From positions 1 to 15,166 of the forward strand of contig DRPD01000295.1 of the NCBI GenBank assembly GCA_011374735.1: a stretch of DNA of 15,166 nt. The letters are read 5' to 3'. This stretch comes from Thermopetrobacter sp. Lineage in GTDB: Bacteria; Pseudomonadota; Alphaproteobacteria; Rhizobiales; Aestuariivirgaceae. The first letter of the stretch is position 1. Every line of letters starts with the position of its first letter. Both the position numbers and the translations under genes were made by a program. The notes below the pieces were generated by a model, which saw nothing but the letters and a program-made list of their open reading frames with translations, ran no database searches and had not been told where the DNA came from. Shown here one piece after another: positions 6,940-15,166 of the stretch.

Positions 6940-7770
6940 TCAGCCCCGCTCCGGCCGGCGCGGGCGCAGGGCCATGCGGGCCGGCAGCCGCAGATCGAGC
7001 GTCTCGATGGCCTTGTCCAGCACCTGGTGGCGCACCTGCAAGGCGGCCAGCGTCTTCAGCGCCGCCGCCACGCCGCCGGCCGGCAGCATCACCTTCAGGC
7101 CGGAATCGAAATACAGGTTCCAGCGCCGTTCGCCCACCCGGGCCGCCGCCTTCAAGCGCGATCTTAAGGCCGGCCACGCTTCCAGATGGTTAATGAGCGC
7201 CGCCGCGCGCCGGTTGGCCCCGGCTCCGGTGACCAGCGGCAGGCCGGCGAACCGCGCCGCCGGCAGCGACGGCAGGGCGACGCCGGTGGCGTCGATGGGA
7301 TAGAACTCGCCATCGGTCTGCCACAGGGCGATCGGCTGGCGCTCGATGATCCGGATGCGCAGCCGGTTGGGATAGACCTTGGCCAGCCGCGCCCTCTTCA
7401 CCCAGGCCAGATTTTCCAGCAGCCGCCGCGCCCCATGCAGGTCGAAGCCGATCATCGGCCCGCCGGCGCGGATGCCGATGGCCTTCAGCACGCTTTCCGC
7501 GCGGTGATATTTCAGGCCCTCCACCCGCACCTCGCCCACCCGCTGGCCGATCAGCCCGGCGGCCCGTCCGTCGAGATTGTAAAGCGGGCTGGCCGGATCG
7601 GCGAACCACCCGGCCCGGCCCAGGCTGTGCAGCAGCGCCAGGGCCAGAAACAGCACCGCCGAAGCGCGCGCCGCGAAGCGCACCCACGGTTGGTCGGCGA
7701 AACCGCGCCGCCGCATGTAGGGCGGCAGCGGCGCGCCGCCGCGCTGTCCGTCAGCGTCCGGTCGAGGCAT
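6940..7770 (-). CDS. ftsQ: Cell division protein FtsQ
   Basis: FtsQ is a bitopic inner membrane protein that links early and late divisome parts through FtsB and FtsL in the periplasm. The 276 residues show a short basic and proline-containing cytoplasmic start (to about 30), one transmembrane helix (about 31-50, ASAVLFLALALLHSL), and a POTRA domain (about 77-147). The POTRA domain starts GEVRVEGLKYHRAESVL and ends YPNRLRIRIIERQPIALWQ. A beta-rich domain follows to the C-terminus. The POTRA motifs and position between ddl and ftsA fix the identity. The ATG at 7768-7770 overlaps the end of ddl by 20 bases; an in-frame Met at residue 19 is an alternative but would shorten the cytoplasmic part. 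Confidence 0.95.
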   Translation of the reverse strand: MPRPDADGQRGGAPLPPYMRRRGFADQPWVRFAARASAVLFLALALLHSLGRAGWFADPASPLYNLDGRAAGLIGQRVGEVRVEGLKYHRAESVLKAIGIRAGGPMIGFDLHGARRLLENLAWVKRARLAKVYPNRLRIRIIERQPIALWQTDGEFYPIDATGVALPSLPAARFAGLPLVTGAGANRRAAALINHLEAWPALRSRLKAAARVGERRWNLYFDSGLKVMLPAGGVAAALKTLAALQVRHQVLDKAIETLDLRLPARMALRPRRPERG

Positions 7771-8707
7771 CGTTCACCATCCATGTCACCAGATCGGCGA
7801 AGGAGTGCCCGGCCTGCCGGGCGATGTCCGGCAACAGCGAAGTGGGCGTCATCCCCGGCTGGGTGTTGACCTCCAGCAGATACAGCTTGCCGTCTTCCCC
7901 GGCTTCCTCGTTGTAGCGGAAATCGGCCCGGGTCACGCCGCGGCAGCCCAGCGCCTTGTGGGCCATCAGGGCGTATTCCTGCACCTGCTGATAGACCTGA
8001 TAGGGCAGATCGGCCGGGCAGATGTGCTGCGAGCCGCCTTCGTCGTATTTCGATGAATAATCATAGAAGCCGCCGTGCGGCACGATCTCCAGCACGCCGA
8101 GCGCCACCTCGTCCATCACCGCGCAGGTCAGCTCGCGCCCCGGGATGTAGGTTTCCACCAGTGCTTTCCCCTTGAACAGCTCCGCCTGTTCCTGCAGTTG
8201 TTCCGCCGGCAGCTCGCCGGGGCGCATCACCAGATGCACGCCCACCGACGAGCCGTCGTCCACCGGCTTGACGACGCACGGCGGATGCAGGCCCTTGCCG
8301 CGCAGCAGGTCTTCCACCGCCACCACCGACCCGGGGGCCACCGGAATCCCGGCCTTGGCGAACAGCGCCTTGCTGATCTGCTTGTTCATGGCCAGCGCCG
8401 AGGCCAGCACGCCGGAATGGGTATAGGGCAGGCCCATGGATTCCAGCGCCCCCTGCATGCAGCCGTCCTCGCCCCACCGGCCATGCAGGGCGTTGAAGGC
8501 CACGTCGGGCTTCAGTTCTTCCAGCACCCAGCCGATGTTGGGCTTCACGTCGATCGGCGTCACCTTGAAGCCGCGCCCGCGCAAGGCCTCCGACACCGCC
8601 TTGCCGGAAGCCAGCGATACCTCGCGCTCCGACGACCAGCCGCCCATCAGCACCGCCACATGGGTGTGGCGCGGATCGCGCCGGCCGGCCGTGTTCGTGT
8701 TCGTCAT
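7751..8707 (-). CDS. ddl: D-alanine--D-alanine ligase
   Basis: Ddl is a cytoplasmic ATP-grasp enzyme that makes the D-Ala-D-Ala dipeptide added by MurF. The 318 residues are of DdlB type. Motifs in order: MGGWSSEREVSL (21-32), ALHGRWGEDG (73-82), VVKPVDDGSSVGV (145-157), the omega-loop YDYSSKY (215-221), RADFR (260-264) and LEVNTQPGMT (278-287) with metal ligands. The tyrosine of the YDYSSKY loop is the form seen in D-Ala-D-Ala rather than D-Ala-D-Lac ligases. The ATG at 8705-8707 (MTNTNTAG) is chosen because it follows the murB stop by 26 bases and has AGGGGA about 7 bases upstream. The frame stays open far into murB, but without ligase resemblance. Confidence 0.97.
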   Translation of the reverse strand: MTNTNTAGRRDPRHTHVAVLMGGWSSEREVSLASGKAVSEALRGRGFKVTPIDVKPNIGWVLEELKPDVAFNALHGRWGEDGCMQGALESMGLPYTHSGVLASALAMNKQISKALFAKAGIPVAPGSVVAVEDLLRGKGLHPPCVVKPVDDGSSVGVHLVMRPGELPAEQLQEQAELFKGKALVETYIPGRELTCAVMDEVALGVLEIVPHGGFYDYSSKYDEGGSQHICPADLPYQVYQQVQEYALMAHKALGCRGVTRADFRYNEEAGEDGKLYLLEVNTQPGMTPTSLLPDIARQAGHSFADLVTWMVNDASTGR

Positions 8708-8733
8708 CGCCGCATCCCCTGCGTGGTTCGCGC

Positions 8734-9657
8734 TCAGCCGCCGGCCATCAGGCCAAGGCGGCGGATTTCCCATTCCAGCCGCACCCCGGAGGTGGCCCGC
8801 ACCCGGGCCCGCACCAGCTCGCCCAGCGCCTCGATGTCGGCCGCCGTGGCCTCGCCCTCGTTGATAAGGAAGTTGCAGTGCCGGGTGCTGACCCGCGCGC
8901 CGCCCACCTTCACGCCGCGCAGGCCGGCCGCGTCGATCAGCCGCCAGGCCTTCTCGCCCGGCGGGTTCTTGAACGTCGAGCCGCCGGTGCGCGAACGGAT
9001 CGGCTGGGCCGCCTCGCGCGCCTGTTGGATGGCCGCCATGTCGGCGGCGATTCGCTCCTTGTCGCCCGGCTGGCCGCGCAGCAGCGCGCTGGTGAACACC
9101 CAGTCCCGCGGCGTGGCGGTGTGGCGATAGCGCATGTCCAGTTGCTCCGGTGTGACCACGTGCACATTGCCGTTGCGGTCCACCGCCCGGGCCTCGATCA
9201 GCACATCCTTGATCTCGCCGCCGTGGGCCCCGGCGTTCATCCGCAACGCGCCGCCGATTGTGCCCGGTATACCTCTTAAAAAGGTTAATCCTTCGATACC
9301 GTGCTGCAAGGCGAATTTCGCCACCTTCACGTCCGGCGCCATGGCCCCGGCCCGCACCTGGTGATCGCCTTCCAGCGTCAGCCCGCCGAAGCCGCGCCCC
9401 AGCCGGATGACCACCCCGGGGATGCCGCCGTCGCGCACCAGCAGGTTGGAGCCCACCCCGATCACGGTCACCGGGATGTCGTCGGGCAAGGCCTTGAAGA
9501 AACCGGTCAGATCGGCCTCGTCGGCCGGCACGAACAGCACCTCCGCCGGCCCGCCGACCCGGAACCAGGTCAGTTCCGAAAGCGGCCGCTCCACCTCGTA
9601 GCGCCCGGCCACCTGGGGCAGACGGGCCATGAGCGCCGCGCCGTCGATGCCCATCAC
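8734..9657 (-). CDS. murB: UDP-N-acetylenolpyruvoylglucosamine reductase MurB (type II)
   Basis: MurB is the cytoplasmic FAD enzyme that reduces the enolpyruvyl group to give UDP-MurNAc. The 307 residues show the FAD-binding pattern: [10 protein letters not shown] (30-39), [14 protein letters not shown] (65-78), [16 protein letters not shown] (129-144), MRYRHT (175-180), GGSTFKNP (225-232) with the proton-donating serine 227, and LEWEIRRLG (294-302) with the catalytic glutamate at 297. The length and C-terminal end fit the shorter type II form. The start is GTG at 9655-9657, overlapping the murC stop by four bases, or the ATG one codon later. Residues 121-130 are encoded by an AT-rich run of rare codons (see 9268-9300). 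Confidence 0.97.
   Translation of the reverse strand: MMGIDGAALMARLPQVAGRYEVERPLSELTWFRVGGPAEVLFVPADEADLTGFFKALPDDIPVTVIGVGSNLLVRDGGIPGVVIRLGRGFGGLTLEGDHQVRAGAMAPDVKVAKFALQHGIEGLTFLRGIPGTIGGALRMNAGAHGGEIKDVLIEARAVDRNGNVHVVTPEQLDMRYRHTATPRDWVFTSALLRGQPGDKERIAADMAAIQQAREAAQPIRSRTGGSTFKNPPGEKAWRLIDAAGLRGVKVGGARVSTRHCNFLINEGEATAADIEALGELVRARVRATSGVRLEWEIRRLGLMAGG
9268..9300 (-). other. AT-rich rare-codon patch inside murB
   Basis: Ten to eleven consecutive murB codons read GGT ATC GAA GGA TTA ACC TTT TTA AGA GGT ATA. Two TTA, one AGA and one ATA are codons almost unused elsewhere in these genes. The stretch is 22 of 33 A/T in a window of about 30% A/T. The encoded [11 protein letters not shown] is ordinary MurB sequence next to the conserved GIPGTIGG loop, so the peculiarity lies in the DNA or RNA. 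It contains TTAA twice, spaced by five bases, not the seven of a CtrA box. Confidence 0.6.
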
Positions 9658-11072
9658 GCCGCCCCCTCTTCAAGCGCCTCCAGCGCCGCTTGCAGGCCAT
9701 GGGCCCATTGCGAGATGCTGCCCGCGCCCAGGCAGATCACCACGTCGCCCGGCTCGGCCAGCCGCCGCACGTGGCGCGCCAGATCCCGTTCGTCGGCGAT
9801 GGCCCGCGCGTCGCGGTGGCCGTGCTCGTGCAGCGCCCTGACCAGCCGTTCATGATCGTAGCCGGGGATGGGGTCTTCGCCGGCCGGATAGACCGGCGTC
9901 ACCAGCACCGTGTCGGCCTCGTTGAAACAGGTGGTGAAGTCGTCGAACAGGGCATGCAGGCGGGTATAGCGATGCGGTTGCTTCACGGCGATCACCCGCT
10001 TCTGCCCGGCCACCTCGCGGGCCGCCTTCAGCACCGCCGCGATCTCCACCGGATGGTGGCCGTAGTCATCGAAGATGCGCACCCCGTTCCATTCCCCGGC
10101 CGGGGTGAAGCGCCGCGCCACGCCGGAGAACCCGGCCAGCCCCTTGCGGATGCGTTCGGGCGATACCCCGACGCTGTGGGCCACCACCACCGCGGCGGTG
10201 GCGTTCAGCACGTTGTGCCGCCCCGGCATCGGCATGCGCAGCTCCTCAAGCGCCGTCACCTCCTGTGTGCGCGGATCGGTGATGGTCACCGAAAAGGTGC
10301 TGGCCGCGCCGTCGTGGTGGATGTCGTGCACCCGCGCGTCGGCCTGGGCGCTGGTGCCATAGGTGATGATGCGGCGATCGCCGATGCGGCCGATCAGCCC
10401 CTGCACCTCCGGATGATCGATGCACATCACCGCCGCGCCATAGAACGGGATGTTCTCCACGAAGCTGAGAAAGGCCTCCTTGGCGGCCTCGAATTCGCCA
10501 TAGAAATCCAGATGCTCCGGATCGATGTTGGTGACCACCACCAGATCGGCCGGCAGTTTCACGAAGGTGCCGTCCGATTCGTCGGCTTCCGCCACCATCC
10601 ATTCGCCCTGCCCCACCCTGACGTTGGTGCCCAGCGCGTTGATGATGCCGCCGTTGACCACCGTCGGGTCGAGATCGCCGGCGATCAGCAATTCGCCGAT
10701 CAGCGACGTGGTGGTGGTCTTGCCATGGGTGCCGCCCACCGCGATGGCGCGCTTGAAGCGCATCAGCTCGGCCAGCATCTCCGCGCGCTTCACCACCGGC
10801 AGGAAGCGCGCCCGCGCCGCCATGAGCTCCGGGTTGTCGTCCTTGATGGCGGAGGAGATGACGACGATCTCCGCCTTGCCCAGATGGGCCGCGTCATGGC
10901 CCTTCATGACGGTGATGCCCATCGCCTTCAGGCGCTGCACGTTCCTGTTCTCGGCCATGTCGGAGCCTTGCACCGTGAAGCCCTGAATATGCAGCACTTC
11001 CGCGATGCCGCTCATGCCGATGCCGCCGATGCCGATAAAATGCACCGGCCCGATGTCAGGCGTCACTTTCAT
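9654..11072 (-). CDS. murC: UDP-N-acetylmuramate--L-alanine ligase MurC
   Basis: MurC adds L-Ala to UDP-MurNAc in the cytoplasm using ATP. The 472 residues contain the N-terminal Rossmann motif [12 protein letters not shown] (11-22), the ATP loop [10 protein letters not shown] (113-122), EADESDGTF (162-170), [12 protein letters not shown] (181-192) and GRHNVLN (284-290). They continue with [10 protein letters not shown] (334-343), QPHRYTR (365-371) and LGAGSI (448-453). All positions diagnostic of MurC rather than Mpl or other Mur ligases are present. The ATG at 11070-11072 overlaps the murG stop as ATGA, and its own stop overlaps the murB start, so translation is likely coupled on both sides. 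Confidence 0.98.
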   Translation of the reverse strand: MKVTPDIGPVHFIGIGGIGMSGIAEVLHIQGFTVQGSDMAENRNVQRLKAMGITVMKGHDAAHLGKAEIVVISSAIKDDNPELMAARARFLPVVKRAEMLAELMRFKRAIAVGGTHGKTTTTSLIGELLIAGDLDPTVVNGGIINALGTNVRVGQGEWMVAEADESDGTFVKLPADLVVVTNIDPEHLDFYGEFEAAKEAFLSFVENIPFYGAAVMCIDHPEVQGLIGRIGDRRIITYGTSAQADARVHDIHHDGAASTFSVTITDPRTQEVTALEELRMPMPGRHNVLNATAAVVVAHSVGVSPERIRKGLAGFSGVARRFTPAGEWNGVRIFDDYGHHPVEIAAVLKAAREVAGQKRVIAVKQPHRYTRLHALFDDFTTCFNEADTVLVTPVYPAGEDPIPGYDHERLVRALHEHGHRDARAIADERDLARHVRRLAEPGDVVICLGAGSISQWAHGLQAALEALEEGAA

Positions 11073-12211
11073 GCTGTGCTGCTCCCGCTCCGTCGTTGTC
11101 CCGCCGCCAGCCGCTGCGCCAGATCGGCCAGTCTTGCCGCCGCATCGGGCTTCCCCAGCCGCCGCGCCGCCGCCGCCGCCACCGCCAGCTCCTCCGGCGC
11201 CTCCATCAACCGCCGCACGAACCCGGCCAGCCGCTCAGGCGTGATGTTCTTCTGTTCCATCAGCCAGCCGCCCCCGGCCTCGGCCACCTTGCGCGCATTG
11301 TGCAGTTGATCATTCTCCAGCGCGTGCGGCAAGGGCACCAGAATGGCCGGGCGGCCGATCACCGCCAGCTCGGCGATGGTCGAGGCGCCGGCGCGGCAGA
11401 TGACGAGATGCGCCGCCGTCATGCGTTGCGGCATGTCATCGAAAAACGGCCGCAGCGTGGCCGCGATCTCCAGCCCCGTCAAGGCGGCGCGGGTCGCTTC
11501 CATGTCCTCCGCGCGGCATTGCATCACCAGCGCCACGCGGCGGCGCGTCTCGTCGGGCAGGGCGCGCAACATGGCCGGGATGATCTCGGCGAACACGTGC
11601 GCGCCTTGCGAGCCGCCCACCACCAGCAGGTTGAACGGGCCGTCCGGCGCCGGCGGTTCATAGGCGCTGCCAGCCAGCGCCAGCACCTGCCGCCTGACCG
11701 GATTGCCGGTATGCACCACCTTCGCGGCCAGATCGGCGGGCAGCCCCGTGATGTCGGGAAACGACGCCGCGATCAGCGCCGCGCGCTTCGCCGCCAGCCG
11801 GTTGGCCCGGCCCAGCGCCGCGCCCTGCTCGTGCACAATGGTGGGGATCCCCAGAATGGCCGCCGCCCGCATCGGCGGCGCGGACGGATAGCCCCCGAAG
11901 CCCACCACCACCCGCGGCCGGGATCGCCGCAACAGTGCCAGCGACTGCCGCACCCCGGCAAGCAGCGTCCACAGCTGACCGGGCAGCCGCCACGGCCGGC
12001 GCAAGCTGAGGGTGGCGGCGGGGATGGCATGAATGGCGGTGCCGGGGAAATCCTCGGCGAAGCGCCCGGCCCGCTCGTCGGACAGCAGCAGGGTGGCGAA
12101 GCCGCGCGCCGCCAGCTCCTCGGCCAGCGCCTGGGCCGGAAACAGATGACCGCCGGTGCCGCCCGCCGCCAGCCCGATCGGGCCGCCGCCGCTGTCGCGC
12201 GCCGCGCTCAT
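11069..12211 (-). CDS. murG: UDP-GlcNAc:lipid I N-acetylglucosaminyltransferase MurG
   Basis: MurG is a peripheral enzyme on the inner face of the inner membrane that adds GlcNAc to lipid I to give lipid II. The 380 residues form two GT-B domains: [10 protein letters not shown] (17-26), [13 protein letters not shown] (101-113), [12 protein letters not shown] (127-138), GGSQGA (199-204), [10 protein letters not shown] (273-282) and DQLHNA (301-306). The residue after HEQ is Gly, where E. coli MurG and most relatives I know have Asn. The ATG at 12209-12211 overlaps the ftsW stop as ATGA and begins [10 protein letters not shown]. The frame is open for about 550 codons further upstream, but that is a high-GC shadow of ftsW and murD. 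Confidence 0.97.
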   Translation of the reverse strand: MSAARDSGGGPIGLAAGGTGGHLFPAQALAEELAARGFATLLLSDERAGRFAEDFPGTAIHAIPAATLSLRRPWRLPGQLWTLLAGVRQSLALLRRSRPRVVVGFGGYPSAPPMRAAAILGIPTIVHEQGAALGRANRLAAKRAALIAASFPDITGLPADLAAKVVHTGNPVRRQVLALAGSAYEPPAPDGPFNLLVVGGSQGAHVFAEIIPAMLRALPDETRRRVALVMQCRAEDMEATRAALTGLEIAATLRPFFDDMPQRMTAAHLVICRAGASTIAELAVIGRPAILVPLPHALENDQLHNARKVAEAGGGWLMEQKNITPERLAGFVRRLMEAPEELAVAAAAARRLGKPDAAARLADLAQRLAAGQRRSGSSTA

Positions 12212-13371
12212 GCCCTGGCCGCCATCGCCCGCCCGGCGTCCGGGAAGGCCGCCTCCCGCGCATCCTCGCGCAGCAGCGCCAGCGCCATGCCCAGCGTCAT
12301 CGCCGCCGCCATCAGCGACGAGCCGCCATAGGACAGAAGCGGCAGGGTCATGCCCTTCGCCGGCAGCAGTTGCACGTTGACGCCCAGGTTGATGAACGCC
12401 TGCAACCCGAACAGAATGGCCAGCCCCGCCGCCGCCAGCCGCCGGAACGGATTGCCCAGGCCCGCCGCGCGGCGCAGGATGCGCTGCACGATGAACACAT
12501 AAACGCCGATCACGACGATCACCGCCATCAACCCGAATTCCTCCGCCACCGCGGCCAGCAGAAAGTCGGTGTGGGCGTCGGGCAGATACTTGTTGACGCT
12601 GCCGCCGCCCGGCCCGGCCCCGAACAGCCCGCCGTTCAGGAACGCCTCGCGGGCGAAGTCCATCTGGGTGCGCGCCCCGTCGATCACCGGCGGCGGATCG
12701 ATGAAGTGCATGATGCGCGCCCGCACGTGGTCGAAGGCCACGAAGGCCGCCGCCAGCCCGGCCAGCGCCGCCCCGCCCAGCATCAGGACATGGCGCCACG
12801 CCAGCCCGCTCAGGAACAGCAGCCCCAGCCAGGTTGCCGCCACCAGCACCGTCTGGCCCATGTCCGGTTGCAACACCAGCAGCCCGGCGAACAGCCCGAA
12901 CAGCCCCCAGCCGATCCACATCCCGGGCATTTCCGGCCGCCGCTTCGCTTCCACCAGCAGCCACGCCGCCAGCACCACGAAGCCCGGCTTGGCCAGCTCC
13001 GAGGGTTGCAGGTTGAACGGCCCCAGATCGATCCACCGGTGCGCCCCCTTGATCTCCGGCCCGGCGATCAGCGCCAGCCCCATCAGCCCCAGCCCGCCGA
13101 TGAACAGCAGCAGCGCCAGCCGCCGGGTGAGCGGCCCGTTCAGCATGCTGCTGGCCGCGAACAGCGCGGCGGCCGGCAGCAGGAACAGCAGATGCCGGGT
13201 GAAGAAGTGAAAGCCGCCCAGCCCGATGCGCTGCGCCACCGGCGGGCTGGCCACCAGCGAGAACATCACGCCCAGCGCCATCAGCAGCCAGACCGCGCCC
13301 ATCAGCGGCCAGTCCACCGTATACCACCAGCGGGCCAGCGGCCCGTTGTCCTTGCGCGAGATCAGTCGCAT
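12208..13371 (-). CDS. ftsW: Peptidoglycan polymerase FtsW (SEDS family)
   Basis: FtsW is the septal glycosyltransferase of the SEDS family, an inner membrane protein that polymerises lipid II together with FtsI. The 387 residues give about ten hydrophobic segments. Family motifs are IDLGPFNLQPSELAK (114-128), LQPDMGQ (167-173), DAHTDFLLAAVAEEFG (265-280) with the probable catalytic Asp 269, and LLPAKGMTLPLLSYGGSS (335-352). Position next to murG and the long cytoplasmic start favour FtsW over RodA. The ATG at 13369-13371 overlaps murD by 10 bases and has the best Shine-Dalgarno of the cluster (AAGGAGG within the last murD codons). Confidence 0.97.
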   Translation of the reverse strand: MRLISRKDNGPLARWWYTVDWPLMGAVWLLMALGVMFSLVASPPVAQRIGLGGFHFFTRHLLFLLPAAALFAASSMLNGPLTRRLALLLFIGGLGLMGLALIAGPEIKGAHRWIDLGPFNLQPSELAKPGFVVLAAWLLVEAKRRPEMPGMWIGWGLFGLFAGLLVLQPDMGQTVLVAATWLGLLFLSGLAWRHVLMLGGAALAGLAAAFVAFDHVRARIMHFIDPPPVIDGARTQMDFAREAFLNGGLFGAGPGGGSVNKYLPDAHTDFLLAAVAEEFGLMAVIVVIGVYVFIVQRILRRAAGLGNPFRRLAAAGLAILFGLQAFINLGVNVQLLPAKGMTLPLLSYGGSSLMAAAMTLGMALALLREDAREAAFPDAGRAMAARA

Positions 13372-14789
13372 GCCGTCTCTCCCTCCTTGCGCGGCGCGGC
13401 GGCGGCGACGGCCTCCGCCAGCCGCCGGAAATGCTCGCCGCGCGCCTCGAACGACGCATAGTGATCGAACGACGCCGCCGCCGGGGCCAGCAGCACCACC
13501 GGCCGCGCCCCCGTGGCGGTGGCCAACTCCGCCGCCGCGCTGGCCGCCGCGGCGAAGGCGTCATCGAGCCGCTCGAACACCTGATGGGCCACCCCGGCCC
13601 GCCGCAGGCTGGCCGCGAAGCCGCCCGCCGCCTCGCCGAACAGGAAGGCCTGACGGATGCGCGGCGCGTAGTCGCCCAACGCCGCGATGCCGCCTTGCTT
13701 GGCGCGCCCGCCGGCCAGCCAGAAGATGTCCTCGAAGGTGGAAAGCGCCCGCGCCGCCGCGTCGGCGTTGGTGGCCTTCGAATCGTTGACGAAGCGCACG
13801 CCGCCGCTTTCCGCCACCAGCTCCATGCGGTGCGCCAGGCCGGGAAACGATCCAAGGGCGCCGGCGATCATGCCGCCATCGAGCCGCAAGGCCCGACACG
13901 CCGCCCAGGCGGCGGCCGCGTTCTGCCAGTTGTGCCGCCCCTGCAGGGCCCGCGCCAGGCTCAGGTCGCAGCCCTTCAGCGTCTTCCCGCCGGCCCGTTC
14001 GTGCAGCACCCCGTCGAGCACGCACACCCCGTCATCGAGCATCGTCTCCACCGAAACGGGCCGCGCCGCCACATCGCGCGGCAGGTTGTCCAGCGTCCGG
14101 CGGCTGTAGGCGTCGTCCACCGAGATCACCGCCGTGTCGCCTCCGCCCATGTTGGCGAACAGCCGCCCCTTCACCGCCGCGTAATTGTCCATGTCGCCGT
14201 GCCGGTCCAGATGATCCGGCGAGACGTTGAGCAGCACCCCCACGTCGGGCCGCAAGGTGGGCGACAGATCGATCTGATAGGAACTCGTCTCCACGACGTA
14301 GATGCGCCCGTGGGCCGGCGGCGGCAGATCGAACACCGGCTTGCCGATGTTGCCGCCGATGTGGGCGTCGAGATGGTTGTGGCGCAACACATGGCCGATC
14401 AGCGCCGTGGTGGTGGACTTGCCGTTGGTGCCGGTGACGGCGACGAGGCGCGCCCCGGAACCGGCCAGTTGGCGGAAGAACACCTCCACGTCGCAGATGA
14501 TCTCCACCCCGGCGGCCTGCGCCTTCTTCACCGTCCAGTGCGGCTCGGGATGGGTGAACGGCACCCCCGGCGCCAGCACCAGCGCGGCGAGGGTGGCGAA
14601 GTCCACCTCTCGCAGATCGGCCAGCGGCAATCCGGCCCGCTCGCCCGCCGCCCGGCCCGCCGCGCCGTCGTCCCAGGCCAGCACGTCGGCCCCGCCGGCC
14701 ATCAGGGCGCGGCCGCACGAGATGCCGGAGCGGCCCAGCCCGAACACGGCCACCCGCTGGCCGGCGAAGATGTCGGCGGCGCAGGACAT
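13362..14789 (-). CDS. murD: UDP-N-acetylmuramoyl-L-alanine--D-glutamate ligase MurD
   Basis: MurD adds D-Glu to UDP-MurNAc-L-Ala in the cytoplasm. The 475 residues contain VAVFGLGRSG (13-22), the ATP loop GTNGKSTTT (120-128), HIGGNIGKPV (143-152), VETSSYQID (166-174), NVSPDHLDRHG (188-198), the carbamylated lysine in YAAVKGRLF (K207), GRHNWQNA (284-291), NDSKATN (335-341) and a C-terminal AAASFDHYASFEARG. The ATG at 14787-14789 gives the short MSCAADIFAG start. It lies five bases after the mraY stop and has GAGGTGAGG just upstream. The frame is open beyond this start into mraY but encodes nothing related to MurD there. Confidence 0.97.
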   Translation of the reverse strand: MSCAADIFAGQRVAVFGLGRSGISCGRALMAGGADVLAWDDGAAGRAAGERAGLPLADLREVDFATLAALVLAPGVPFTHPEPHWTVKKAQAAGVEIICDVEVFFRQLAGSGARLVAVTGTNGKSTTTALIGHVLRHNHLDAHIGGNIGKPVFDLPPPAHGRIYVVETSSYQIDLSPTLRPDVGVLLNVSPDHLDRHGDMDNYAAVKGRLFANMGGGDTAVISVDDAYSRRTLDNLPRDVAARPVSVETMLDDGVCVLDGVLHERAGGKTLKGCDLSLARALQGRHNWQNAAAAWAACRALRLDGGMIAGALGSFPGLAHRMELVAESGGVRFVNDSKATNADAAARALSTFEDIFWLAGGRAKQGGIAALGDYAPRIRQAFLFGEAAGGFAASLRRAGVAHQVFERLDDAFAAAASAAAELATATGARPVVLLAPAAASFDHYASFEARGEHFRRLAEAVAAAAPRKEGETACD

Positions 14790-14794
14790 CGGCC

Positions 14795-15166
14795 TCACCT
14801 CAGCTTCAAGGTGGCCAGCCCGATCAGCGCCAGCATCACCGAGATGATCCAGAAGCGGATGACCACCGTCTCCTCCTTCCAGCCCTTCTTCTCGAAATGG
14901 TGATGCAGGGGCGCCATGCGGAACACCCGCCTGCCGGTCAGCTTGTAGGAGACCACCTGCACCACCACCGAGATCGTCTCCAGCACGAACAGGCCGCCGA
15001 CGATGGCCAGCACCATCTCGTGCTTGGCCGCCACCGCGATGGCCCCCAACGCGCCGCCCAGGCTCAATGAGCCGGTATCGCCCATGAAGATCTGCGCCGG
15101 TGGCGCGTTGTACCACAGAAAGCCCAGCCCGGCCCCCAGCATCGCCCCGGCGATGACGGCCAGCTC
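14795..15166 (-). CDS. mraY: Phospho-MurNAc-pentapeptide transferase MraY, C-terminal part
   Basis: MraY transfers phospho-MurNAc-pentapeptide to undecaprenyl phosphate in the inner membrane, giving lipid I. Only the last 123 residues lie in the window; the gene starts beyond the right edge. The visible part has [12 protein letters not shown] with a catalytic aspartate (residue 30 of the fragment), the MraY-specific histidine loop [11 protein letters not shown] (about 86-96), and [23 protein letters not shown] at the end with the final transmembrane helix. It is followed five bases later by murD. Confidence 0.97.
   Translation of the reverse strand, partial: ELAVIAGAMLGAGLGFLWYNAPPAQIFMGDTGSLSLGGALGAIAVAAKHEMVLAIVGGLFVLETISVVVQVVSYKLTGRRVFRMAPLHHHFEKKGWKEETVVIRFWIISVMLALIGLATLKLR

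Noticed and set aside
7186-7193. Perfect CtrA half-site TTAACCAT (minus strand) inside ftsQ
   Set aside because: A single half-site without a partner at the right spacing, within coding sequence (Leu-Ile-Asn-His); not enough to claim control of ftsA.
9276-9288. TTAA-N5-TTAA in murB as a CtrA site
   Set aside because: The spacing is five, not seven, and it lies in an AT-rich codon patch where TTAA pairs are likely by chance.
7751-9700. 649-codon frame extending ddl upstream through murB
   Set aside because: The extra part is an out-of-frame reading of murB; ddl begins normally after a good ribosome binding site at 8707.
11069-13855. 928-codon frame that would fuse about 550 residues to MurG
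   Set aside because: The upstream part is out of frame over ftsW and murD and has no domain; the ATGA overlap marks the normal MurG start.

Overview
The window is GC-rich (about 70% by eye) and carries the 3' two-thirds of a division and cell wall (dcw) cluster, read entirely on the minus strand. It is followed by bamD, recN and the start of ligA. The gene order mraY-murD-ftsW-murG-murC-murB-ddl-ftsQ-ftsA-ftsZ, then bamD-recN-ligA, is the arrangement known from Alphaproteobacteria. An alphaproteobacterial origin is also supported by the FtsZ C-terminal peptide DIPAFLRRQ, the long FtsZ linker, and a perfect CtrA-type box (TTAA-N7-TTAA) in front of ftsZ. A Rhodospirillales-like member is my guess, not something the sequence proves.

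Layout from the right end, in the direction of transcription: mraY (3' end only, 15166-14795), murD, ftsW, murG, murC, murB, ddl, ftsQ, ftsA and ftsZ (ending at 3941). From mraY to ddl the genes overlap by 4-10 bases or lie at most 26 bases apart. ddl and ftsQ overlap by 20 bases, so most of the run looks like one translationally coupled operon. The larger gaps are at ftsQ-ftsA (45 bases, with an 8-base direct repeat spaced 20 bases) and ftsA-ftsZ (128 bases, with the CtrA-type box and an inverted repeat). A strong hairpin (3744-3780) separates ftsZ from bamD. The lpxC gene usually found there is absent. bamD (2802-3677) is followed by a convergent plus-strand gene for a small secreted DUF2147-like protein (2424-2783). 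That gene is divergent from recN (592-2259), which overlaps ligA by 4 bases. The ligA reading frame is cut by an in-frame TAG at 209-211 and stays open and conserved beyond it to the window edge.

The enzymes cover the muropeptide pathway from UDP-MurNAc (MurB, MurC, MurD) and D-Ala-D-Ala (Ddl) to lipid I (MraY) and lipid II (MurG). FtsW polymerises lipid II at the septum, and FtsQ, FtsA and FtsZ build the divisome. BamD belongs to outer membrane protein assembly. RecN and LigA act in DNA repair and replication.

I do not see an undescribed multi-gene system here: no mobile element, CRISPR array, tRNA or rRNA. The observations most worth following are the in-frame amber codon just before the ligA active-site lysine, the missing lpxC, the regulatory DNA between ftsA and ftsZ, a short AT-rich patch of rare codons in murB, and substitutions at normally conserved positions in FtsA and MurG. 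No gap between genes exceeds 300 bases.
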